From the NCBI GenBank assembly GCA_944739405.2, contig OX123200.2, positions 4,108,761 to 4,172,760 on the forward strand: 64,000 nt of DNA. Direction: 5' to 3'. Position 1 is the first letter of the stretch. Each line of letters opens with the position of its first letter. The notes under the pieces are model-generated. The model worked only from the letters and a program-made list of their open reading frames with translations, searched no databases and had not been told where the DNA came from. The stretch comes from Euclidia mi. Taxonomy: Eukaryota; Arthropoda; Insecta; Lepidoptera; Erebidae. A program made the translations under genes and the position numbers. This document shows positions 1 through 10,727 of this stretch, piece after piece.

Positions 1-540
1 ATGTCGATGATCTACAACTTCGCGGCACAAAATAATGTGAAATTGAAATAAATAAACAACTCTTTTGTGTGAATAAATAGCACTAGCACTTTAATATTCT
101 GTTGTATTATTGGCACTTATTCACAAATAATTCTGTCAAGTGTAGGTAAAAACTAAGGGATATCCAGGCATAAATCGAAGAGCGTACCTACTTGCCAAAA
201 TTGCGAAACACTGTTAGCACTAGCAAATTACGTTCAGCCAAACTTATTCAAATAAACCTTCTGAAGGTCACGGCCTGATGGGTAATAATATTCATAAATT
301 CATTGAGATAATATCAGAAAGTGTTCGGATCCAAACATAAGGTTCTCCGTATAACATAATTTATTGGCAAACATATTCTTCGTCGCGAAGTAATGCGATT
401 CGGATCATCCTTACACAATGTTTTTCTGCGCCTGTTGTTTTAGTACTCCATTGGAATTGGGAAATATTATTATCTAGAGATGCTCGCTGCTCGCCTTTGA
501 TTTATGTTTTTATATAAGCATATTTTATTTTCGAATCATG
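1..540. repeat. Duplicated repeat, copy A (truncated by window edge)
   Basis: This AT-rich stretch matches 2991-3810 closely with small indels (shared blocks such as aaataaacaactcttttgtg, ggatatccaggcataaatcg and agtactccattggaattggg). Copy A lacks the SINE that interrupts copy B. No coding frame is convincing in either copy, so it is a dispersed repeat or local duplication rather than a gene. Confidence 0.75.
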
Positions 541-1445
541 AATGTGAAACAGAATTTTTGTAGAATATATATTACTTACATAAAAACTACAACCGGCCTT
601 TAAATTCATTCTGTATCGTGCATTTGCATCGACACAAACGAAACCAAAAAAAAAACACTCAATAAAGAATAAAGCGACATAATTATTGGGATTACACCTA
701 AAGATGTTAGTATGAAAAATCTTTTTTTCTTTAAAAAAGACAGATTCCGCAAAAGGACTAAATCCTGTGTCGCGGGCCACTTTACAAAAATACAACCAAC
801 GGACACAATGAACACCCAATCTGTCCATTCAATAAATTTTCATTCGTTTGACTATATCAAACCATTGTTTCATTAAATGTCAAAATACTTAGGTACCTAG
901 ATGATTAACTTGACAGTATTTTTAAATAAATTATATTCCTACTGTTTTCCATTTTCCCATGTAAGCACATCACTAGGTTTAGCTTCAGCAAAGCAAGGAT
1001 TAAAACTACGAATGACTTGTCCAGCGCATTGTTGGCGAATTCACTTTTTTCCTACCCACTAATTAGTTTTGCCAACAATCCCGTGTTCCTGAGGACGAAG
1101 TATTCAAATCTTGGTATTTGGACATGTCGGGATAAAATTGGTCTGAGCTTTCATAAAAATTTAATAAATTATTGATAGATAGATAGATTTGTAGTTGGCT
1201 TTTGAAACTAAAACCATATTCAAAGTTAGATGACAAAATTACTTTATTATATGCCTTGAATCTGAGCAACCTGGAGAAACTGCAGTAGTTTCGCCAGGTT
1301 AGCTCTAGTCATTAGACATCTATCTATTTCCTACAAAACTATCTTCAGATGGGACCAAGTAGCTTGCTACATTGCAATTGTAAGCTATTTGCTTCTCAAT
1401 AACTTTTAATAATATACCGCTTATGCAACTTATTGTATGTCCTGT
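541..1445. other. AT-rich spacer, no feature recognised
   Basis: Only short frames without recognisable motifs. Short runs of tatc/gata near 1170-1190 and 1316-1326 look like LINE-tail microsatellites, but no element body can be followed. Confidence 0.5.
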
Positions 1446-2700
1446 GAAATAAATAAAACTGCTGACCCTACAATGAATGCTAAAGAGGAACGTACCGCGG
1501 TCTATTTGGATTACACATTTATTTTATGTTTAATTTCTGCTGTTTTTAACAAGTAGATTTACATTTGAAATGTAAAACAATTATGAAATAAAATAAAAGG
1601 GAACAAAATTAGTGTCCCACAGCTGCGCAAAGGTATTTCTTACACTTTCCCAAGCGCCTCTGTGTTCTCCTCTGCGTGGAAATCGTTACCCATTGCCTAT
1701 TTAACCGAGAATACTGCACTCCATTTGTTTGTGACAAATCTTGAGACTCGAATAGTATAGCTATGTCATCCAGATTGTGTTTTTTGAAAACAGTCGCATC
1801 GAGAAGCAAGCCTGTTGGTCCATGAAAGCGCTTTCTGGAGTTCTAGCCATCCTAGCCTTCGATGCTCAGTCTCGTGTTGACTGAACTTCAAAATTCATAT
1901 CTGCAGAATTTGAAGTCAAAGGATTTTATATTCAAAAGAAGTTATAAACTTTTCAGGTGAATAAAACAATCGGAACCAATAACTTTATTTAATCAATACA
2001 GATTTCAGTCAAAACTTATTCGGATGAAAAAAATATTTTAATGCAGACGTAAAATGATTATTCATTGAAATCAATCCATTGTCTAAGGTCATTTTCGCGT
2101 TCTATTCTAATTTTATCAGACTAAGATACTACAGTACAGCCAAACTGCAAAACTTTCGAAGACAGAGTACGGTAAGCAGTACTCAATGGTGCTAACAAAA
2201 CGTGGATAATTACATTGTTACTCTCAGACGGCGTCCAGGAATTGATCCAAATTGTATTATCTGTGTCTGGTACACCCCTGTCCTGATTGGCCAGTGAAAT
2301 ACGATGGTGTCCCTTGGATGAAAGGGGAACGGTTTGAAAAGATTTGCCTCTCTTTGAAGTGATGGCGGTAAATGAGCTGGGGTCCGTCTGATTGTAAGTG
2401 GCTAAGCATAGCTCTTTATGCTGTTATTAACGCGTTGCCAATCTTCAAGAACACGACAACGAATCATTGCCAAAGCTTCCCTTTCACCGAAAGCCAGCCT
2501 TCCCATTCAGCAAGAGGAAGGTTTTTTGGTCGCGTCAGTCTCTTTAATTCGTGTATTCTACTTTAAAAGACTTATAAGGAATAGACTTGTTTATGAAGTA
2601 AATTTTAACATACCAAACTCGTGAATTTTATGTCCCAGGAAAATGTATTTTTAAAGCTTAATGCTCAATACAAGTAAAGCTTGGGGCTTAGGCCGCACCT
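1446..2700. repeat. Dispersed repeat, copy A of a ~1.3-2 kb unit
   Basis: The segment from ccctacaatgaatgctaa through acgcgttgccaatctt to aagtaaagcttggggctt recurs in the same order at 57187-59205. The two copies differ by many substitutions and by insertions in the second copy. Part of it (about 1616-1830) corresponds to the part of copy B that carries remnants of a non-LTR reverse-transcriptase C-terminus, so the unit may be an old LINE-containing repeat. Confidence 0.7.
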
Positions 2701-2990
2701 CGCCGAGTCGAGGTAGCACAAAGCATTCTTTGTCGCGAAACCGAATACTACCCATTCACAATTCCTTTGGAATTCACGAAACGTCATACAAAATCTTGAA
2801 ACAATATTATTCCGCTAAAATGCTAAATGCGATAGAAAATTGTACGTTTAATTGTCTTGAGGTAAAGCGCTTTGCGGTAATGACGCGATGCAGTGGTTTG
2901 AGATATCCATTCTTATTTAGCCTTATGCTATTTTAAGTCCATGTCCATGGTCTTATATTATGTGGATTCTGTTGCTATTTTATGTGAAAC

Positions 2991-3810
2991 ATGTCGATGA
3001 TGATGAAATTTGGCGGCACAAATGTGAAATTGAAATAAATAAACAACTCTTTTGTGTGAATAAATAGCACCAGCTCTTAAATATTCTAAAATATTCAATG
3101 TTGTATTATTGGCAATTATTACATAAATAATCCTGTCAAGTGTAGGTGAAGACTTAGGGATATCCAGGCATAAATCGAAGTGCCTACTTGCCAAAATTGC
3201 GAAACACTTTTAGCACTAGCAAATTACGTTCAACCAAACTTATTCAAATAAACCTTCTGAAGGTCACGGGCCTATGGGTAATATCGGATCCAAACATAAG
3301 GTTCTCCGTATAACATAATTTATTGGCGAACATATTCTTCTTCGCGAAGTGATGCGATTTGGATCATCCTTGACGGCCGGTTGGCGTAGCGGGAGTGTAA
3401 GCAACTGCTACGTCGAAGGGCGCGGTTTCGATTCCCGCTCAAGTCAAACATTTGTGTGCATGAACATGGATGTTTGTCTTGGTCTGTGTGTTTCTATGTA
3501 TAATATGTATGTATTTACAAAACAAAAAGTATATGTGTATGTTTCTCCATTATCTAGTACCCATATTACAAGGTCTGCTTAGTTTGGGACTAGATGATGG
3601 TGTTGTGTGAATGTGGTAGGATATTATGTTGTATTATATAATGTTATATTATATTATATTGTATTATATCATGTTATATTATATTATATTATATATCGTG
3701 TGTTGTTTTAGTACTCCATTGGAATTGGGATAGGTATATTACTATCTAGAGAAACTCGCTGCTCGCGTTTTGATTTATGCGTTTTTATAAGAATATTTTT
3801 TGTTTAGAAT
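2991..3810. repeat. Duplicated repeat, copy B, interrupted by a SINE
   Basis: Matches 1-540. The match stops at ggatcatcctt (about 3372) and resumes at tgttgttttagtactcc (about 3702). The intervening DNA is a tRNA-headed SINE plus its tail, so copy A serves as an approximate empty site. The matched junctions are not clean: copy A has about 20 bases there that are absent from copy B. Confidence 0.75.
3372..3700 (+). mobile_element. tRNA-derived SINE with (TATTA)n-like tail
   Basis: The head folds like a tRNA promoter: an A-box-like ttggcgtagcgggagtg and a B-box-like ggtttcgattcccgc around 3424. The body ends in a module (ttatctagtaccc ... gcttagtttgggactagatg) shared with the SINE at 5332-5512, followed by a ttatattatatt-rich tail. 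A SINE has no protein; RNA polymerase III would start in the head and a LINE would supply reverse transcription. Confidence 0.75.
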
Positions 3811-4748
3811 AAGTGTACATTTTCGGTTCTTATAATTTTATGAAAACACGAAACAAATAATTTAAACCTATTTGTTAGGTAGGAATGTTGATATGTTTCG
3901 CTAATTATATATCTCTAGGTTGCTGGCCATCAATCAAATTAAGTAGGTACTACCGCGCTATTTCTTTTTTCGTATATTCATATTTTTAAAGAAGAAAGTT
4001 ACCGTGCAATATATTTTTGAATTGTGTCGATACATAACGGTAGCAGCTTTTGACTTTACTTCCCGCAAAACTAGCTATCATTATTTTCACGCGGTGATAT
4101 TCACCGCTTTTTTTATTTGTTCGTTTCTTATTCTGGACAAAATAACCTTGTTAGAAATTGTATAGGTACACATGTACACATATGCACATCATCTTATATG
4201 ACATAACATAAGAAAACCTTTACCAGGTAAATAATTTCAACGCCAGAACAACAATATAGGCACTTATCCTGTTCAGGCGTTTTTTTTATTATAAATTCCT
4301 TTCTGCGTTGTTTGAAGTGCCGAGTTAAGGGACAAATAAAAGAATACGCGATCCTCAAGAGGTCTCAAAGAATCCTTAAGGTATTTCTCGGATATTTCCT
4401 TTCACACGCAAATAAATATTTTGAATACTAGAAAAATATTTCCTTTCAATGGCGGTCTTTGGGATATATTAAATGGCCAGAAGGTCGAAAGTTTAAGCCG
4501 TTTATAAGCTTACTAGCAATAAGTCTGTGACACCTTTTGATGTGATGGAATTTTAGTAGTTTGAGATTATTTTTAAATTTAAGTTGGTCAGTCAGATATT
4601 ATTAGGTTACGTTTTATAAGTTGGTGTAAGTTTGGTTGCGGCATTGGAGCTATTTTTGTCCACACAGGACGTGGGCTGAAATGGGTAGCTGAACTGGTTG
4701 TGGTATGTTAAAAGAAGTAAAGCAGTTTTCCTCTTATATGAAAATGCC
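3811..4748. other. AT-rich spacer, nothing recognised
   Basis: No ORF, repeat or RNA motif stands out. Confidence 0.5.
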
Positions 4749-4931
4749 TACAATGCTGTGACTGACAGTGTCCATGATTGATACATACTTGATTGCATTA
4801 AAAACTAAGTACAATGCTGTGACTGACAGTGTCCATGATTGATACATACTTGATTGCATTAAAAACTAAGTACAATGCTGTGACTGACAGTGTCCATGAT
4901 TGATACATACTTGATTGCATTAAAAACTAAG
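4749..4931. repeat. 61-bp minisatellite, three identical copies
   Basis: The unit beginning tacaatgctgtgactgacag and ending ttaaaaactaag starts at 4749, 4810 and 4871. The three units appear identical base for base, which indicates recent expansion. Confidence 0.95.
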
Positions 4932-5331
4932 GAATTGAGATTAAGAATATGGTTGTAAAGAAGCTTAATATTATTATATCATATAAGCTTTAAACTGGTC
5001 CTGAACAAGCAAATGTACTTCTATGTGCATTTCTACATTGGGAATTGTGTATTGTACCAACCTTCTTTGAAATCGGTTCAGTTGTATAGAAAGCGTAATA
5101 AATAGTTAATTTAACTTTCATGTTTAACAGGTCTAAATTGTATTAACTAAGTCATTTACGATAAGCATCTACTTCTAAATACCTCTGTTTTTGGTCACCT
5201 GATCCTCTTAACGTTAATTAACGAGATAAAGACACCGTAAACAAACTTGTATGATGTATATAAATCGCGTAAGTTTAAAATTGTTTACTTAGACATGAAA
5301 TAGATTTTAGTCTCAAGCAGCAAATCAATGA

Positions 5332-5512
5332 TGACCCGCTAGCGTAGCGAGGGAGTAGAGGTATATGATTTTCACGCTGCAGGTTCGATTCTCGTAATAA
5401 AATAAGTGTGGATACATATAATAATATGAATTTTTATCCATTATCTAGTACCCGAATTACAAGCTCTGCTTAGTTTGGAACTAGATGGTGTTGTGTGTGG
5501 CAGGATAGTATT
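5332..5512 (+). mobile_element. tRNA-derived SINE, same family as 3372-3700
   Basis: The head has an A-box-like ctagcgtagcgagggag and a B-box ggttcgattctcg at about 5382. It shares the 3' module (tatctagtaccc, gcttagtttgg, actagatggtgttgtgtg) with the first SINE and ends in a short tattatatta tail. It has diverged more in the middle. Confidence 0.75.
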
Positions 5513-5946
5513 ATATTATAAATCACTACATCTATTGGATTTTATTCAACATTTGTCTCACAAGCGTCACCATAAGACAACTTCTAACACTTGCACCACA
5601 TATACATAGCCGGTATTCTCCAAAGACCGTCACAAATCGTGGATGAAAAATTCACCAAAAATTAAAAGCGGTCGGACCACATACTTATATATTAACGAGG
5701 TCTCCCCCTCAGCCGGGATCGGCTTCCAATATTTACAAGCCCACCTTGTTACTGGGTGTAATTAATCTATTTTATTAGTCTGTGTTCGGTGGCGGCGTAT
5801 TGTGTCTCTGATTGTTCGTTGTGTCTGTTTGCTAGAGTCTAGACGTAGTTGTCTCGGATCAGATTTCTTAGGTTTAAAGGAATAGATTTTTGACGCTATG
5901 GGTGATAGAGAAGTTTAAATTGTTACTTAGACGTATCACGTACATA
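5513..5946. other. Spacer, nothing recognised
   Basis: No coding frame; one stretch (5700-5760) looks repeat-like but has no partner in the window. Confidence 0.4.
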
Positions 5947-5949
5947 TAA

Positions 5950-6227
5950 GTGTCTAAACACACTATTTCGAAGGTACGCGACCGAATTCCCGCGGCTGAT
6001 TTTACGTTCCGATATATTCGGCTGATATGACACACCACAAGTGCCGAACTTACGCTCGTGCTACGAAGTACGTTTGTGCTCTACTACTAGAAAAGTTACC
6101 GCTGAACTTACGCCCGACCGAAGTAAGCTGTACGCTAAACGCTACTTAGCCAGTAATTTAAATACCATTGCAGGTGTAATCATGTCGAGCTTCGGTCGCG
6201 TACCTTCAGCATAGTGTGTCTAGACAC
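5950..6227. mobile_element. MITE, 278 bp, with ~36-bp terminal inverted repeats
   Basis: The left end (gtgtctaaacacactatt then gaaggtacgcgaccgaa) pairs with the reverse complement of the right end (gtgtctagacacactatg then the same gaaggtacgcgaccgaa). Both ends are flanked by TAA (5947-5949 and 6228-6230), a 3-bp target duplication of the kind made by PIF/Harbinger elements. There is no coding capacity. The family is inferred only from the flanking duplication. Confidence 0.75.
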
Positions 6228-6230
6228 TAA

Positions 6231-7981
6231 GATGGAATCACCATTTTCTTCTATTACTCGCTGCCAGCACGCTCTGTCAACAGCAACGCAATAAGGCATA
6301 TTTTGAGTATCTTGTGTGTCATTTCAAAATATAGCAAATGGGGCGTGCGGCTTAAACACTCTGCTGTCAGGGCGGGTGTTTCTTGTTGGCCAGATTGGTG
6401 TTGTTGATCGGTAGATAGATCACACATTGGTAACATTTTTCCCAATGTTCAGATTCATTTGACTGATAGCGATTCAGCAGTACGACAAGTTCACCCGAAT
6501 ATCTACTTCCAATCCATAGTAAAAAACAAAACATACACCTAACTCACAACACGGTACCGGCGCTATTTGCCAGCGCTCCCTCGCGACCACATCGTTTATT
6601 ATGTACAAGCGGGATCACGTGACGGAGCGGCTGCTGCCACGTAATTAAACCTCTTTTATTACGCCACCGACCACGTGAGCAGCGGGCATGGCAAAAAAGT
6701 GGTTTATACGTACTGAAGAAGCTTATACACAGTACTGCAAGTACTGTATTTAAGATTTTTCGGAGAAAAAGCAAAAAAAAAACATCCAATAAGATTTTTA
6801 TGTAATGGATCGATTTCGAATTTTTTTTAATTTTTTTAGCAAATCAAAAGTGAGGTACCTTATGTTTGCCCCAACGTTTAGGTATGGGTTACACCAGGCG
6901 CAGTCATATCTTCGACTTCAGATAGTCTTCCCGTCGTAACTGTTAGATGCAGTAATGTTTCATGCAAAGGACATGTATCATTTGGCCATACATTATGGGC
7001 TTATCAAGGACAAACACGTAATAGTATAATATTTTTTAATCTAACAGTTGGTGGAAATAGGATACGAGATATTTAAAATGGAAATAATTCTACAACTAAA
7101 AATAACTCAAAATTGAATTTTAACATGCCGCCGGCACTGTGTGTAGCAACCTTAACGGTGGCAGTTTATGATCACGTGGTCGCGCGGCCGAGGGTAATGC
7201 ACTCGTATAATATCTAGATGTAAATAAAGGAATGTCTTTGTGTCATATATAACAAATCTACATAACGAGAGGCCAATAATAATGAATAATCACCTGTGTA
7301 CCTACTAGGGAACCTCGTACTATACTCGTCCAAAAAACTAACCACAAACACCGCTGCATATTCTTAGCATGGGTAGAAGGTAGTGATCATTATTATTGAA
7401 TTTATGTTCAATTATATTACAATTAAATCCGCACGAAAACACCAATAAATCAGAGCAAAACAATCACGATGCGCATTAGCAACACGAATGACATAACACA
7501 TAGAAAATGTGTTGCAAATGGTTTGAAAAAAAATACTATCGATTAAAAAACAAAACGATTTTTACCAAATAATTATGGAAAATATAATAAATTATATATT
7601 TGTTGATCCTTTTAACAAATATATTTATAAAGTAAATAAAAGATATTGTTTTCTAATATAATAATAAATATATTATTTCCTCAAAAGTAATTTCTGCCTA
7701 CCATACTTCATTTTATTTTCGAAGCTGGCAACATAAGACATTCATCCGCTACTACCATAGCCTATAATTCAAAATAATTATCTTTAAAAACTAAAATCTT
7801 TCACCGAAGTTCCATCAAGAAACGAAAACAAAAAAATAAAAATAAATAAATATAATAATAAAAATTATATGTTTAATTTCAACGATTCAAAAACTTTCTG
7901 GCCGCTACAGGCCGTCTTTGATAGAAATATTGCTACGATTCATGTTCATATAAGTATAATAATTACATAAAACTATTGTAA
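6231..7981. other. Long non-coding spacer
   Basis: Short frames at 6254-6445 and 6544-6789 lack domain signatures and no splice-supported gene can be built. CACGTG-containing patches at about 6616, 6671 and 7172 are isolated. 7380-7900 is extremely AT-rich. Confidence 0.5.
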
Positions 7982-8700
7982 TGAGACGGGGGATCTCAGG
8001 TAGGATGTCGGGGTTCGAGAGAAACACTGCTAGGCTGAACAGGTTCTTTATTATGTCTCACTACCGCTTACATACAGTATGACCAAACTAGGTAAGCACT
8101 GGCCTGAGGGCTGGAGCGTAGACTCCTGCTGCTCTCTGACGCTCGCAGGGTAGCTGCTCGTAGGGTCGCCGATGAGCTGGCCAAGGTGCGCTGCGCAGGC
8201 AGCTCTGTGGTCGAGGTTCAGGCTGAGCGGGGTCTCGGGCGGTGCAGCCGATGTGGGCCGAGCGGTCAGGCTCAGGCGTCCGTGGCCTGGCTGTAGAAGC
8301 TCGTAGGCAGGAACGGAGGCTTGGGTGGCAGCTGGCTAGTAGCGGCATTGCGCCAGCAGCTCGTGGCTTGTAGCCCGTAGAGAGAAGACAGGTGCAGTGA
8401 GCCCGTAGGAAGAACTGGAAACAGCATAGAGAATACACAACAACCGGTCAGGAACAGGCGGTTCCTAGATCGGCTGTTATGCTTAGGAGACACAGATACT
8501 ACAGACAGAACGTATAGGCACACAGACAACTAGAATATGCTTACCCGCAGCGGGACAGTAGAAAGAGAAGTAGGATTGTAGTTGTAGTTACTACAACCAT
8601 CAGCGAGACGGTGTGTAGGGCAAGTGATCGACTTAGATCGCGCACCCATCTTATATAGATATAGGCCTATGACTCACAACTGCCTTTGGCTAGTGAACAT
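7982..8700 (-). mobile_element. Possible solo LTR
   Basis: A GC-rich island in AT-rich surroundings. On the minus strand it has a TATA-like tatatctatataag near 8655 and an AATAAA (aataaagaacctgttc) near 8050, the order expected of an LTR promoter and poly(A) signal. It can be bounded by TG...CA ends, but I find no matching target duplication and no neighbouring gag or pol. It could also be an unrelated repeat or promoter region. Confidence 0.35.
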
Positions 8701-9550
8701 GACCATATTTGGTAATATTGCGAACGGCTAAGCTGGCGTTAAGCGCCTGCGATTATAACGCAATACGTGTAGTATTACGTTACAGTAAGTTATCCACTTT
8801 CTATCAAGTCGAAAATATTCTAGGTCTTAACCTCAGTAGGTGTGTCATAAACGTAATATGTACTTACTTAAAACATCTTCGATACAAATTCCAAATTATT
8901 TTATATATTCGACTCCAACCACAGCACGATGGGACGGCTAGCTTCTTTGCAATTCCCAGTGTTGTCGTGAACACCTTTAATATTTACGGCGAGTTACGCA
9001 TGTGCTCTCTGGAGCAAACGTCACTAATAATGCAGTGGACGTAGGTTATTACTGAGCTGCTTCGTTGCTTCAGCAGGTCAATGCCGGGTTACTAATTCAG
9101 GTTTTGTTTGAAGAAATTGCTGTACAGCTCTTCCAGTTTTATTATGGCACTAGATTTCACCTGTGGCTCTCTACAATACATTTGGGTCAATTTACATAAA
9201 ACCATAAAGGAATTAATGATTCACCTAAGGAACCTTCCTCAGGAATCACACTATCTATTTGAGACAACCGTACAAAAATACGTTGCGCAAATTTTGAGTT
9301 TGCATACAGACAGATAAGCGGGGCCGACGAACTTCATTTTAAGATTATGTAAATAGATACATGGTATAAGATGTACAGATTTCTTCGTGCAGTTTCCAAA
9401 GTAAACTAGGGCATCACTAACATATTGTTGATCGTAGGAGGAGAGTGGCCAGGTAGTGAAATAGGCTGAAATCGCAAAAAGTTACCATAAGCAACTAAAT
9501 GCATCAACGTGTCAACAAAAATATATTAAGATTTATAATTATTAATCCTA
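8701..9550. other. Spacer with unassigned short frames
   Basis: Open frames of 111 and 69 codons (8709-9044, 9108-9317, +) show no motif, no plausible splice sites and no paralogue in the window. I do not consider them genes. Confidence 0.4.
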
Positions 9551-9554
9551 ATAA

Positions 9555-9750
9555 ATATAAAATCCTTGTGTTACTGACTGACTGCCAGCCAAAACTATCA
9601 GGCGCAGGAGGTTGAAATTTGGCATATATTATGTTCTTTGGGGATCGTAGAGGAGCATTAAGAAGGGAGTTTCCCGAAATGCCCACGGGATTAGGCAGAA
9701 ACATTTCAATAAAAATATCTGCGGGCGTAGCTGCGGGCATCCCTTAGTAT
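9555..9750. repeat. Short dispersed repeat (ctgactgactg family), copy 1
   Basis: Contains aaaatccttg, ttactgactgactg, ggcgcagga, aatttggcat and a closing gcgggcgtagctgcgggc. The same blocks in the same order occur at 54885-55082, and a more degraded version at 58850-59035. It resembles non-autonomous Helitron-type or similar repeats common in Lepidoptera; the class is not certain. Confidence 0.65.
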
Positions 9751-10510
9751 AATATAATATTCTACCACATGCACACAACAGCATCTAGCCCCGATTATTA
9801 ACTTTTTTTTGTAAATACATACATATATTTATATTTTAAGTATACAATAGTAAATAGTATACGATGAACTACATATCTACATTCTAATTGTGACTAAATT
9901 GAATATAAAAGTCAGTCTTTCAAACTCAATGACTTCTAAGACACCTTCAAGAATAAAATAGTTTTCTTTGAAGGCAGACGTTTCTGTCAGTAATCACTGA
10001 ACTTTATTTACGAATTACTAAGTATTGTACAAATAAAGAGTATTTTAGGACGAAATTGTTTCTTGGAACGAGAGATTAAACGCTTTGTCTGACGTCTACT
10101 AGACGATATATAATAATTTTGATTGGAAATACTTGGGTCACCTGCACTGCAGTTATTAAACTGCATTTCAAACTCAAAGACTTAAGTTTAAACTTAGACA
10201 TATTTCAGGTATTTAATAGCTGTCTGTATTTTAATCAGTGAGTGATATTATTTAGATTTAATAAAAATAATGCAGCTAACATATAGTTAAAAAACTTTAC
10301 TGTGATTATATGTAAAAAGGGTTTCTCGGTAACAGCGCAAAACCAGGTCCAATATTTACAGTCTTATCACTATCTCAGCTGACGTATCCTACCTGTCACC
10401 GAATGATACTATACGGTAACTAACTGTACGATAATAACGGTACTATTCTCTGATTCGTAAACTTTAAATGAAGTAAGTGGTGACCTTTCGCTTTTATATA
10501 GTATTCGAAC
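9751..10510. other. AT-rich spacer, nothing recognised
   Basis: No ORF or repeat partner seen. Confidence 0.45.
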
Positions 10511-10727
10511 GTATATTTATTTATTTATCGAATCATGCATACATTTATCATTACAGGCCAATACCCAAAGGTAGACAATAAGTTTAAAATATACACTAAA
10601 GTGCAATAAAGGTAACTTTAAATCTAAAACACAAGTAAAATACAGCAAACATAATAAAGCTAAAATAAAACTAAAAACATAATAAAATAAAAAAATAAAA
10701 ACAAACATAAAAATATAAAAGATAAAT

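Noticed and set aside
8709..9044. 111-codon open frame on the + strand
   Set aside because: No motif, no splice context, no paralogue and composition like the surrounding spacer.
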